Source of the DNA: Helianthus annuus
Lineage: Eukaryota; Streptophyta; Magnoliopsida; Asterales; Asteraceae
Direction: 5' to 3'
Assembly (NCBI RefSeq): GCF_002127325.2
Contig: NC_035437.2
Location: forward strand, 172,301,378 to 172,365,377
DNA length: 64,000 nt
Position numbers and translations under genes: made by a program
In this document: one piece after another, positions 34,744 through 46,427 of the stretch
Layout: every line of letters starts with the position of its first letter
Position numbering within the stretch: position 1 is the stretch's first letter
Notes under the pieces: generated by a model
Seen by the model: the letters and a program-made list of their open reading frames with translations, nothing else
Database searches by the model: none
Told to the model about the DNA's origin: nothing

Positions 34744-35035
34744 GGGGCTGTTTGTTTACCTCTTAATGAGGCTCTTAATGGTTCAGACCTCTTACTGGTT
34801 CAACACTTAATGGTTCAGACTGTTTGTTTCGCGGACAGATGTCTGAATGGTTGAGCATTATACTAAGTCGGAATGGTTAAGACCTCTAATCTGAATTGGT
34901 CAGACATTTGCCTCTAAACGGTTAAGCATTATACTGACTCTTAATGGTTCAGGTCTCTTACTGATTCATCACTTAATGGCCCAAACCTCTTATTGGTTCA
35001 ATACTTAACCATTCAGAAGTTGCCAAAAAGCCCTT
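34744..35035. mobile_element. hAT-like MITE built on cttaatggttcag units
   Basis: It starts ggggctgtttgttta and ends gccaaaaagccctta, related inverted ends found in plant hAT MITEs. The interior is a degenerate tandem array of cttaatggttcagacct. The target duplication is not clear. Confidence 0.5.
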
Positions 35036-36735
35036 AGTGTAATCTAATTGATAAAGCACTTTAATAGATATGCAAAAGTTACTTAGAACTCAAATTATTC
35101 ACATATACTACAAACATTAAATTTAATATAACATAGTACAAACTCTTTTTTATTTATTTTAATTACAATCGGTTCTTCAATTTAAAGATTTGCGGGCTTT
35201 GCCTTGTTTTATTGTATAAAGGCTTTACCTTGTTTTATTGTATAAAACAAAGTAAAAAGATAGATTTATATTAGTTTTTCTTTGTTTTAACAAATTTGGG
35301 ACAAATCTATAACTTGTATGTTTTGGTTTCTTGTACGTTTTTAAATTGTGACCTTTTTATATTTTATTCAATGGAATGTTCCTCTTCGATAACTTGATTT
35401 GGAATTACTTAACAATTTAATTTGTTTAAAATATTATAATAACAAGAATACTATATCAATCAAGATATTGTATTAAAACAAAATACGTGGATATGAGTCA
35501 TAAGTTAACAAGCTATGTGATTAAGACAGATCAAGCTGATTGGTTGAACTGAAAACTGGACCTCTAAGGCTGCATGGTATGGGGCGCTAAGCCCATGCCA
35601 CAGGGTCGGCTTGAAGGGTGTACGGGGTGGGCGACGGCTCAAGGCCCAAACCCTTCGGGGTCCCGAAAATTTATTTATTTTTAATAAAGTTACGCTATAG
35701 AACTTAGAATCTATATGTACTGAATTGAAAATTGACATGATGAGGCTTATGGTCTTGTGGTTCGCAAGTCACTTTATTAGCAAGTAGACCTTGGTTCTAA
35801 TCCTGATAGCTTCGTATTTACTTGATTTTTTTAAGAGTTTTGTGTGTATTTTCTAAATAAATTTGGATAGGTTACGATGGTTTTACATGATCATAAATAA
35901 CAATTTTTAAAGTTACGACATAACTATTCCGTGTTTTCTGAATTAACCCTTACAACGTGTTTTCTTTCTACGTTTCATTGTCCAAATGCGCTCGTGATAT
36001 GTTTTTTTATCTACGTTTCCACGTAAAAAAGCAGCCCGCCGCAACATGCGGGCGATTCCACAAATTTTTAATTCATTTTCATATATTTAAAACTTTTTTG
36101 TATATTCTTTTTAAAAGTTTATATTTTAGGGACCCATATTTTCCACGATATTGAAGCAAGCTCGAGCCGAGATTTTAACTCAATTGAGGTTGTTCTCAAA
36201 ATAGCTCGAGCCGAGTCGAGTCGAGCTGAACTCGAGCTTTGGGTTTTACTCGCGAGCTGAGCTCAAATAAGTAGACTCGAACCGAGTCGAGTTCGAGCTT
36301 CTTAAAAACATGTCGAGCCAAGCTCAAGCCTAGTCGGGCTCGACTTGATTCGTTTACACCTCTAAGGGAAAGGGCCATAAGGCACCCTCAGGATGTGGTT
36401 GGGATGAATTGGTGCTAGAATCACCATCGCCGCAATCAATGTAGGATGAGATTTGGGATGAAAATTATGATTCGTGAACCCAAACTCATCCTAAAAGAAG
36501 GTCAAAAGTTGCCTTGGAAATTGGTATCTTGTCGACTTTGGTCTTGATACCGATTCGAACATTGATCTTAAGTAAATTTTGGTAGTTATGATTAAAATAA
36601 CGTGCCACTTGATTATTAGTTAGTTATTTCGAATAGGTTTTGGTTCGTTAAGGGTGCCCCCTTCACCCCAACTAGTAGTACCACAAGTCTAATAACCGGT
36701 TCAGTTTTATACAGGTTAACAAACCATTACTAGCT
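35036..36735. other. Intergenic DNA with several element fragments
   Basis: 35565-35700 has a gggtcggcttgaagg ... gacggctcaaggccc block related to the hAT-like elements at 8591 and 37994. 35735-35835 looks like a tRNA-derived SINE fragment (gtcttgtggttcgcaag, then B-box-like ttggttctaatcc). 36160-36365 is a gctcgagccgag-rich element with a right end gtttacacctcta but no matching left end. No gene is supported. Confidence 0.45.
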
Positions 36736-36955
36736 TATAGTCTATGGCATTATAGCCTTGTGACATCTTGGGGTGGGATAAGACTTATAGATTATTAGGT
36801 CCAGAGTTCGATTCCCATAAGGGGTTTTTCTAGATTTATTAGGTTTCCTCCTGAATTAGTGTATAAGCATTATGACTAGTGTAGATGGATATGATCGGGT
36901 TGTTTTCGCTAATGACACGATAAGTGGTCCGTCATTGATCTAAATTTTTCGTAAT
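36736..36955 (+). mobile_element. tRNA-derived SINE (copy 2)
   Basis: The plus strand has tatagccttgtgacatcttgg (A-box region) and gagttcgattccc (B-box), then gtgtataagcattatgac and tagatggatatgatcgggt. These match, in the same order, the SINE at 7533-7772 read on its minus strand. Confidence 0.7.
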
Positions 36956-37127
36956 CGATATATATCCGCACCCAATAATTCAGAAAAGTGTATTTGATGA
37001 ACAAAGCCAAATAATGTATCCGATCATGTTGGCTTTTGATTAAAAAAAACGAAAATGACGTGACCAAATATGGGCCGTGACTGACCCGTATCCATTCCAA
37101 TCAAACGCAACACATCATTGTAAAAAT

Positions 37128-37129
37128 AA

Positions 37130-37171
<42 letters not shown>
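37128..37171. repeat. (AAAT)n microsatellite
   Basis: About ten aaat units, ending some 28 bp before the TATA box of the following gene, so its length could vary promoter spacing. Confidence 0.9.
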
Positions 37172-37172
<1 letters not shown>

Positions 37173-37198
37173 AATCACACACGTCACCTATTTTCACA

Positions 37199-37206
37199 TA
37201 TAAATA
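37199..37206 (+). promoter_or_regulatory. TATA box of the raffinose-synthase-family gene
   Basis: TATAAATA lies 97 bp upstream of the start codon. The 5' leader contains two direct copies of acagattt(c)cagttca-type sequence. Confidence 0.65.
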
Positions 37207-37302
37207 CCCCTCAGATCTGATATTTTCACTTCAATCAGTTCAGTTCACAACAGATTTCCAGTTCATAACAGATTTCTGTTACATTCAATTCGTTGAATAA
37301 CG

Positions 37303-40300
37303 ATGACGGTTGGAGCAGGTATATCTGTAACTGATCGGAAGCTCAGTGTGTTCGGAAATCCTGTGTTGAAGGACGTACATGACAATGTTTTCGTCACTTC
37401 TTCAACCGGTGACGGTATGATCAATGGCGCGTTCATCGGCGTTCGATCGGAACAAACCGGTAGTCGTATGGTGTTTCCGGTTGGAAAACTCGAGTAAGTT
37501 TGTTACTATAAGTTGTTTAACTGTTTGATTTAGTTATTTTGAAAACGGTTATGTTGTTTATGTAAGTTGATTTTGCTGTTGAACTTGTTTAATATGTTTT
37601 TGAGAATAATATGATTTGAATTGCTAGATTGTTTGGAATAGAGGATGTGAAATGAGGTGATTTAGGTTTATGTGTGTGTTTTGCTTCGAATTGTATTGTG
37701 AGATTTGTTTTGAATTAGAATGAATGATGATATTGAGAATCATATGCTTCAAATTGCTAGAGAGATAGTTTAAAAACGTTTATGTTAATCTCGGTTGATT
37801 ATATATTTATATATTGCAATATTTGTTTGATTTTGAAAACAGTATGATTTGAATTGCTAGAGAGGGGGGGGGGGGGGGATTTTGGTGAGTAGAGTTATTG
37901 ATTGGAATAGTGGATGTGAAGTGAGGCGATTTAGGCTTATGTATGTGTTGTGCTTCGAATTGCATCGTGAGATTTGTTTTGATTTAGAATGATCATGGCC
38001 GGCCCTGGGGGTGGGTGGGGAGGACCACCGGCCAGGACCCGATATTTCATGGGGCACGTTTTTATGGAAAAAACCCGATATGTATATGTAAAATATTTTT
38101 TTAATCGGGTACATTCATACAAACAACAACATAGGCCCCCTTACAAAACTATCTTATGGTTTAGATTAGTTATTAACCCATTTGGCATTAGATTTAGACC
38201 TTTAGTTAGCCAAATACCCAATTTAGTTAAGGCCTAAGGGCACATTTTTTCGAGCTTGAACAGGATACACGAATTCTCAGGACCGGCCCTGAATGATATA
38301 TTGATATTGACTTATTGAGAATAATATGCTTTAAAATGCTAGAGAGATGGCTTATAAACGATTATGTTAGTCACGGTTTATTATATCGTAAGACTTGTTT
38401 GATTTTGAATGTTTAAAAAAAAATATGCTTCGAATTGAATAGAGTAATGGATGCAAAATGAGGCGATTTAGGTTTTTGTGTGTGTTTCGCTTCAATTACA
38501 TCGTAAGATTTGTTTTGATTTAGAATGTTAAATAATATGCTTCAAAATTCTAGAGAGATAGGATTTTGTTAACTGGAGTTATTTAGAATAATATTGTAAG
38601 ACTTGATTAAATTTGAATGTTTTTGAAAATAATATGATTTGAATTGCTAGAGAGATAGGATTATGTTGAATAGAGTTGTTGATTGGAAATTTGGAATAGT
38701 GGAAGTGAAATGAGGCGATTTAGGTTTATGTGTGTGTTTTGCTTCGAATTGTATTGTGAGATTTGTTTTGATTTTGGATGGTATTGAGAATAATATGCTT
38801 TAAGATGCTAGAGAGATGGTTTATAAACGTTTATGTTTATCTCGGTTGATCATATTTTAAGACTTATTTGATTTTGAGTGTTCTTGAAGATAATATTCTT
38901 TGAGCTACAGAGATAGGATTTTTGTGGGTAGAGTTATTGATTCGAATAATGGATGCAAAATGCTGCAATTTAGGTTTGGGAAAATCACGAAAATGACTAT
39001 TTTGACCCGATGAGTTTGACAAAATAGTTTTTGACTTTTTTTCTTTTACAAAATGTCATTTGACTTTTCTTGTTTTAGTTAAGTATATGTTTTAGCCAAC
39101 CAGAGGCTTCCACGCAACAGATTTTAACCTGGCAGCCGATTTCTGTCTGGCGCGCCAAGATTGAAATTTATTGCTCCAAGGGACACTTGTCAAACACTGT
39201 TGATTGGAAAACTTTTAAGTTTAAGGCTATTTTGTCAAACTCAATGGTCAAGATGATCATTCGATGATTTTCCCTTAAGGTTTATGTGTGTGTCAGTGTG
39301 TGTTCCGCTTCGATTACATCAAAAGTTTTATTTCGATTTAGAATGCTATTGAGAATAATAATTCAAAATACTAGAGAGATATAATTTTTGTTCACCGGAG
39401 TTATTGATCATAATATTGGATGCAAAATGCAGGGGATTGAGGTTTATGTGTGTGTTCCGTTTCAAACTATGGTGGATGACACAAAGAATGGGGAATTGCG
39501 GTCAGGACATACCTACCGAAACTCAGTTTCTTATAGTCGAAACGAGTGAAGGTTCACATTTCGGAGAAAATAATGAAATCGATGACGGATCACACCAATC
39601 TGCTCTATATACAGTCTTCTTGCCAATTCTTGAGGGTGATTTTAGAGCGGTTATACAAGGAAATTCTAATAACGAATTGGAGATTTGCTTGGAAAGTGGT
39701 ATGGAAGATTGTTCATTTATAAATGTGTTTTTATGTCGTACTTTATAAGTAGATGAATATGAATTTGTTTTAATTTGTAGGAGATCCTGCTGTAAAAGAG
39801 TTTGAAGGTAGTCATCTGGTTTTTGTGGCTGCTGGACCCGACCCGTTCGATGTTATCACCAACGCAGTCAAGTATGCACGTTGAAATAATTATATCTTTC
39901 ATTTATTTCAAGATTTTATAGTTAATTTACGAATTTCGTAAATGTACAGGAGTGTGGAGAGACATTTACAAACATTCTCTCATCGCGAAAGAAAGAAGGT
40001 AATTTTGTTAGTTAACTCTCTACATTGTTGTAGTAATTCATTGATGGATTAATAACCTAATAATCTTTTTTCACGGATTATAATCTAATAATTTATTTAG
40101 ATGCCGAATATGTTGGATTGGTTTGGCTGGTGCACATGGGATGCTTTTTACACTGATGTTACTTCTGAAGGTGTAAAACAAGGCCTTGAAAGGTACAACT
40201 CTTATCAGTTTACACATAATTTTTTTATCGAACGATTTAAGTTATTACTTATTAACAGTAGCCCATGACTATATGATAAATACAGTTTTCAGAAAGGAGG

Positions 40301-43300
40301 TATCTCACCAAAATTTATTATCATTGATGATGGATGGCAATCAGTTGGTATGGACCCCACTAGTGTTGAAGCTAAAGCGGATAATACGGCTAAGTGAGTA
40401 CTTAAATTAGTTTTAACGAATTCCGTTAAGTCTTTCAGTTACTCAGTTACTAACAAGTACTATTTGTTTTATATAGTTATGCAAATAGGCTAACTCATAT
40501 TAAAGAAAATCACAAATTCCAGAAAGACGGTAAAGAAGGTCACAGAGTCGAGGACCCGTCTATGGGACTTCGTTATGTTGTTACAGACATTAAAGATCAT
40601 CACAACGTCAAGTAAGTTGTTATATAACTTCGTATTAAGATTTAGGGTAAAGTGCATGGATGGTCCCTGTGGTTTACCAAAATTTTGGATTTGGTCCCTA
40701 GCTTTTCAAAAATACACGGATAGTCCCTATGGTTTGCTATTTGTAACGCATTTAGTCCCCATCTTTTTCCAAAAGCACATGGATGGTCCCTGTGGTTTGC
40801 ACTTTGTAATGCATCTAGTCCCTAACTTTGGACCTCTTAAAACCTTTAGATAACCTTTAGATCTGTTGGCTGGGGACTTAATGCGTTACAAAGTGCAAAC
40901 CACAGGGACTATTCGTATACTTTTGGAAAGCTAGGGACCAAATCCAAAATTGTGGTAAACCACAAGGACCATGCGTGTACTTTACTTTTATGATTTATTA
41001 AGATTTGATTATTTCTAAATATTGTCCTATTTATTATTCTATAGGTATGTTTATGTTTGGCATGCGTTAACCGGATACTGGGGCGGAGTGAGACCTGGAA
41101 CGGGGCAATACGATTCAAAACTATCATTTCCGATTCCCTCTCCAGGAATCGAATCCATCGAAAACTGTGATGCTTTTATAGCCATTGCCAAGAACGGGCT
41201 CGGTCTTGTTGACCCTGAAAAAGTCTTCAACTTTTACAATGAATTGCATTCTTACCTCGCGTCTGCTGGTGTTGATGGTGTGAAGGTAGATGTGCAAAAC
41301 ATTCTAGAAACACTTGGAGCGGGCCATGGTGGTCGGGTCAAACTTACGAGGAAGTACCATCAGGCGTTGGAAGCTTCAGTTGCTAAAAACTTCCCTGATA
41401 ATGGCATCATTTCGTGCATGAGTCACAACACAGATGGTTTGTACAGGTATATAAAGTTCGAAGTTCGAACCCCGTTTCATTTAGAGAAATTTATATAAAC
41501 TACTTAAACGTAACTTTATGCAGTGCCAAGAGGACAGCTGTTATGCGTGCATCCGATGATTTTTGGCCACATATTACAGCTTCACACACGGTCCATATTG
41601 CTTCTGTTGCTTATAATACAGTCTTCCTTGGAGAATTCATGCAGCCGGATTGGGATATGTTTCATGTAAGTTTAAGTGTTTAACTACCTAAACACACGTT
41701 GTATGTACTTATTTTCATTTAGATAAAATGCCATTTTCTTCCAAAGGTTTGTTTTTCCGCTTCTGGATCCAAAAGGTTTGAAATCTTGCCATTTTCATCC
41801 GGCTTGTTAACTTCATCCATTTTTCTCCGTTAAGTTAGATGTATTTTCGTCTTTTTTGTTAACTTAAAAGGCAATTCGGTCTTTTTCACTTTATGTAAAA
41901 AGGCCGAATTGCACTTTAAGTTAACAAAAAAGACGTAAATACCCATTAATTAATGGAGAAAAATGGATGGAGTTAACCTGCCGGATGAAAATGGCAAGAT
42001 TTCAAACCTTTTGGATCCAGATGCGGAAAAACAAACATTTGGACGAAAGTCGCAAAACTGGCCAAACCTCAGGGACGAAAATGGCATTTTACTAATTCAT
42101 TTATTAATGATTATGTTTGCTAATTTGTATTGAGTTTACATTGTAGAGCTTGCATCCCATGGCTGATTATCACGGTGCTGCTCGTGCTGTTGGCGGCTGT
42201 GCTATTTATGTTAGGTGGCCTTTTCAATCATTTTGTTGTTTATTAAATATTTTTTGACATTAGTTAACAAGCAAATAATTATGAAATTATAGGGACGAAC
42301 CAAACGTTCGGCGAACAGTTCGTGAACCGTTCGGTTGGAAGTTCGTTTGTGTTTGTTCGTTTATTAAACAAACGAACACGAACAAGAAATTCCGTTCGTT
42401 TAGTTAAATGAACAAACATGAACAGAGGTCGTGTTCGTTCGTTTATGTTCGTGAACGTTCGGTAACGTGTTCGTCGATACTTCATTAGTGTTTTTAGTAT
42501 TTATATTTATTTAAATAGTTCAAAATTCCAACAAATTAAATATCTAATAAGTGTCGGTGTATTATATATTCTGTTCATGAACCGATTGTTTGTGTTCGTT
42601 TGTTTCCATTTGTGTTCATGAACATTAGTTTATGCTCATTTGTGTTCGTCAACGTCTGTTGCCTAAAATTAACAAACAAACACAAACGAACACGAACAAG
42701 TTCATTTCCTTAACAAACGAACACAAACATAAAATCTCGTTCGATAAGTGTTCGTGAACGGTTCACGAACACATATATTTCTTAACAAACGAACACGAAC
42801 AAGGTCTTGTTCGTGTTCGTTCGGTTCGATTCGTTTGCAGCCCTAAATTATTTATATATATACAATGCAGTGACAAGCCTGGGCATCATGACTTTAATTT
42901 ATTAAAAAAGCTTGTGCTTCCTGATGGATCGATACTGCGGGCCAAACTTCCAGGGAGACCAACAAGAGATTGCTTGTTTACTGATCCCACCAGAGACGGA
43001 AAAAGGTAGTTATTGTTTATTTATCAGTTATTACAAATTCACAACTTTATGATGATATTAGGTCTCTAACTCATACGTAACGTTTTTCAGCCTTTTGAAG
43101 ATCTGGAACGTTAACAATTACACTGGAGTGGTGGGAGTTTTCAACTGCCAGGGAGCAGGGTGGTGCAAAGACGGTAAAAAGATCCTCACGCACGATGAAC
43201 AACCAAGCACCATCACTGGCGTCATCAGGGCTAAAGATGTAAATTACTTGCCTAAAGTTGCCGATTCTACATGGGATGGTGATGCAGTTGCATACAGTCA

Positions 43301-44124
43301 CGTCGGCGGTATGTGTTACACACATCAATAAAATGGTTAATCAAATGTTCTAGCAACCAACTAGCGTTCTGTTGCTATTTGTGTAACTAACTTGTACATA
43401 TATTAACGGGTCAAAATGATACCAGCTAAATATTTATACTTTTTGATTGGAGTTAACTACTAATTTCGTCCCTGTGGTTTTCAAAAATCACTATTTCTGT
43501 CCATTAGTTTAAAAATTGCAATTTCAGTCCCTGTGGTTTCACTTTCGTAACCATTTCAGTCCCTGTGGTTTCACTTTCGTCAACCATTTCAATCCATTAT
43601 TCTGTTAAGTACAGGGACTGAAATGGTTACGAAAGTACAACCACAGGGACTGAAATCGCAATTTTTAAACTAATGGACTGAAATAGTGATTTTTGACAAA
43701 CCACAGGGACGAAAACAGTAATTAACTCTTTTGATTTCATTTTGCAGGTGGACTGGTTTACCTACCAAAGAATGCATCCATCCCAGTAACATTGAAACCG
43801 AGAGAATACGAGGTTTTTACAGTAGTTCCTATTTCGAAACTGTCATGTGGTGTCGGTTTTGCTCCCATAGGTTTGACGGAAATGTTCAACTCTGGAGGGG
43901 CGATTTCGGAATTCCGGTATGAGACAGAGAAAGAAGGAAATGTGGAGTTGAAAGTTAGAGGGTGTGGTGTGTTTGGCGCGTATTCAACTAGAAAACCGAC
44001 TAGAGTAATTATTGATTCGAAAGAAACCGAATTTGGGTATGAAGAAAGAAGTGGACTTGTTAGTATTAAACTGAGTGTTCCTGAAAAGGAAATGTATTTA
44101 TGGGATATCATCATTCAAGTGTGA
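37303..44124 (+). CDS. Raffinose synthase / seed imbibition protein family (GH36 galactosyltransferase)
   Basis: Thirteen exons join in frame to 757 aa plus a stop: 37303-37493, 39433-39698, 39781-39871, 39950-39998, 40101-40192, 40286-40393, 40477-40611, 41045-41446, 41524-41665, 42147-42214, 42871-43005, 43091-43308, 43748-44124. All introns are GT-AG. Family members move galactose from galactinol to sucrose (raffinose) or act as alkaline alpha-galactosidases, in the cytosol. Visible motifs: [36 protein letters not shown] (244-247), KVDVQN with the expected nucleophile at Asp393, RASDDF with the acid/base candidate at Asp456/457, [23 protein letters not shown] and [14 protein letters not shown] [10 protein letters not shown]. 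The roughly 80-residue insert of stachyose synthase is absent. The sequence most resembles the SIP2/DIN10 branch, so the exact activity is uncertain. Several introns carry transposons, yet every exon is clean. Confidence 0.95.
37994..38290. mobile_element. hAT-like MITE in intron 1
   Basis: Ends catggccggccctg and ggaccggccct are inverted, flanked by gaatgat on both sides (37987-37993, 38291-38297). The body matches the element at 8591-8921. Confidence 0.65.
38978..39274. mobile_element. MULE-type MITE in intron 1
   Basis: Inverted ends gggaaaatcacgaaaatgac and gatgattttccc continue into gagtttgacaaaatag arms. The flanks tttaggttt and ttaaggttt match at 8 of 9 bases. The first 15 bases, gggaaaatcacgaaa, are identical to the ends of the 4.2-kb MULE at 15059. 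Confidence 0.72.
40644..40995. mobile_element. Foldback element in intron 7
   Basis: Arms with ggtccctgtggttt, aaaagctagggacc and gcattaagtcccc fold back on each other around 40850. An 11-bp direct repeat, tattaagattt, flanks it at 40633-40643 and 40996-41006. Confidence 0.65.
41722..42095. mobile_element. Foldback element in intron 9
   Basis: Left arm (aaaatgccattttc, aaaggtttgaaatcttgcc) and right arm are inverted. ttcattta flanks it at 41714-41721 and 42096-42103. Confidence 0.7.
42291..42844. mobile_element. hAT-like MITE of gttcgtgaacgttcg motifs in intron 10
   Basis: aaattat flanks both sides (42284-42290, 42845-42851). The ends agggacgaacc and gattcgtttgcagccct are similar inverted sequences. 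The interior is reiterated cgaacacgaac/gttcgtgttcg. Confidence 0.62.
43450..43728. mobile_element. MULE-type foldback MITE in intron 12
   Basis: Inverted arms start gagttaactactaatttcg and gagttaattactgttttcg, with repeated cagtccctgtggtt. The flanks ttttgattg and ttttgattt match at 8 of 9 bases. Confidence 0.75.
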
Positions 44125-46427
44125 AGAGGCGTTTAGTGTCGGTTTGCAACTCAGAATGGGTTCAAGAGCTTGCAGGGCTATAAGTACCAAAAGTGGGATA
44201 TTTATGAGGGTTGTTCTACCCTGTTATTTGATATTCATCTGACTCAAGTCAACCGTCATTTAGACAAGACTTGATCGTTAAAATAATTCAACGTAGTATG
44301 TCGCAGCGTGTTATGGTGTTGTATAGTGAGATGCATAACAAATGTCATCATGATTAATAGATGTGGTTTTTATAAGAACTATTTATCTTGTACTTTAACA
44401 AGAACAATGTATTTTAGCTTTGATATTATATGAATGCATTTGGGTCTTGTTCTGATAGAGTGATCGCTCGCTTTTGCTTTCAGTTTGCACTCAACAATCC
44501 TCTCCTCAAACCTCAATCTACATCGGGGCTCCCTTTCAACTATAGTCCATGTACTCACACTACGCCTTGTGCTACGTGTTCTAGTTGAGCCAATCGATAG
44601 TTAAACCAGGTCGAACCACACATGACATTTGTTATGCAAGTGCATTTAATGAGCCTCATGTCTTTCACCACCCGGCCATTCACAGGTATATTCATAAACA
44701 ATTCTTATCATTTTTTTAAAATACAAGATTATCCTTTGGATTTATAATTGTTTAAAACCGTTAAACCGCCAAAACTGAACCCTAAAACCATAAAAAGTGG
44801 CCCAGTTTGGTTGACCCAACCAACCCAACTGGTTCAGTTTGTCTTTTTCTAAAACCGTATTAGGGGCTCGGCCAAAATTTTTGTTGCGCCCAGTGAACAT
44901 CCCTAATAAAAACATTGCCCGGGCACCCCCAATGCCATTCTTGGAAAACATAATAAACCTATTTTCTCAACAAGATAGTATACAATTTCAACCACCTCAT
45001 ATTCGATACGCATACACTTACCTTTGTCGAACGATATTTTACCATATATAACGCTACTTACTCTCACACACGAGGTTCGTCTCAGAGAGAACCCATCTCT
45101 ATGATGAGACTAACCGGTGTTCCTATACAGTGGCGGATCTTTATAAAAAAACGGTAACGAAATCGAAAAAACGTTATATTTTTCCAAAATTTACACTAAT
45201 TTTACACTACCGCCAGAGCGCCAAGCTGTAGCGGGGGTTACCCCTTGTTTTATGCTGGATCCGCCCCTATTCCTATATATCAACCAGTCCAAGGTCCGAA
45301 ATCCTTTGTAGCTACATTATTAAAAAAATAAACAAATGCAAAGTTGCAACTTGAAAATATTAAAATCTACAAATATTTCAAATCTCATAAACATTTTTAC
45401 ATTTTGTTTGTTTGTAGCTAAAATAATGCTAAAAGTATACACGGCTGTTTGACGAATCCTCAATCAACCTCTTAAAATTATTGGAAAGGGGAAGGTTATG
45501 ACGCAAGCCCTAACCTTCAACTAGCCGTTCAGTAAAACCTCAAAAGGCCGTTTAAAAACAGTGTGAAATTAGATTGTCAGTGACGTGTGTATTGTAGGCC
45601 CAAACATAATGACATTATTGTGTCAACTACAATAATAGAAAGACTATTTTGCCCACCCAATACTTGGCTTTTTCAGCCATAGCTAAACCAAACATTCAAC
45701 ACTTAAGTTAGGGGTAATTCGGTCATAATGAAGATTAAAAACTAAAAGCCCTATAAATCAGACCTCAAGTTGCACACACACACACACACAAATAAGTAGC
45801 ACCAGATAGACCAGCAACTCTTGCAGGAAAGCTTTGCAATGCAAAGAAACAAGAATATTAATTCTTGACATAATATTATTCATGTTCAATCTACCAAAAC
45901 ACAAGACATGAAACTCAACTCAACTCACTCACCCACACGTGCACACACTACCTTATCTTTCGTAGCTACTTTTGTATGACCAAATCGGTAAGCCACCCAA
46001 CTCAATCTCTAGTCAACCATAGCCACACGTGTACATTGAAAGAGGAGTTGACCAAGTGTTTTATGAGTGAGCAACCTGCCAATGTCTCACACGCTCAACG
46101 ACGTTGAATTCTTTATCCTTTTATCATAATATCATGCACCTCTAATGTTCATAATCATGCAATATTGCATGTATATTTAACCATTCATGCACTTGAATCA
46201 AAATATAATTAAAACCCTCACATTTCCTCTCAACTTGACACAAATTCACAAAACCGTCTTTCAATTCTTTTCTTCTCCGGTTGATCTTTCGCGAAAAAAA
46301 AAAAGGTTTTTGTAAGGATTTTTTTAGGGTTTACAACTTTTGATAGTTCAAGAGGGTAGTGAACCACTAAACCCTAAAAAGTTTGTTGGTTTTTTTTTTA
46401 TTATTATAAAATTAAGAAATTAAAGAA
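44125..46427. other. Intergenic DNA between the raffinose-family gene and MYB80
   Basis: The first 300 bp likely hold the 3' UTR of the upstream gene. A well-bounded hAT MITE sits at 45128-45269. A (CA)n run at about 45774-45790 and an acgtgtacat/cacacgtg-containing stretch at 45935-46035 precede the MYB gene. The latter may be part of its promoter. Confidence 0.5.
45128..45269. mobile_element. hAT MITE
   Basis: 142 bp with inverted ends cagtggcggatc and ggatccgccccta. An exact 8-bp duplication, ttcctata, lies at 45120-45127 and 45270-45277. Confidence 0.85.

Larger units (their letters stand above)
37500..39430. repeat. Degenerate tandem repeats filling intron 1
   Basis: Units of very roughly 100-220 bp recur at least seven times. 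They combine aataatatgcttcaaattgc, tagagagatag, ggatgtgaaatgaggcgattt, aggtttatgtgtgtg and cgtgagatttgttttgattt. Two transposons interrupt the array (37994-38290 and 38978-39274). A G-run of about 14 lies at 37865-37878. Confidence 0.8.
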
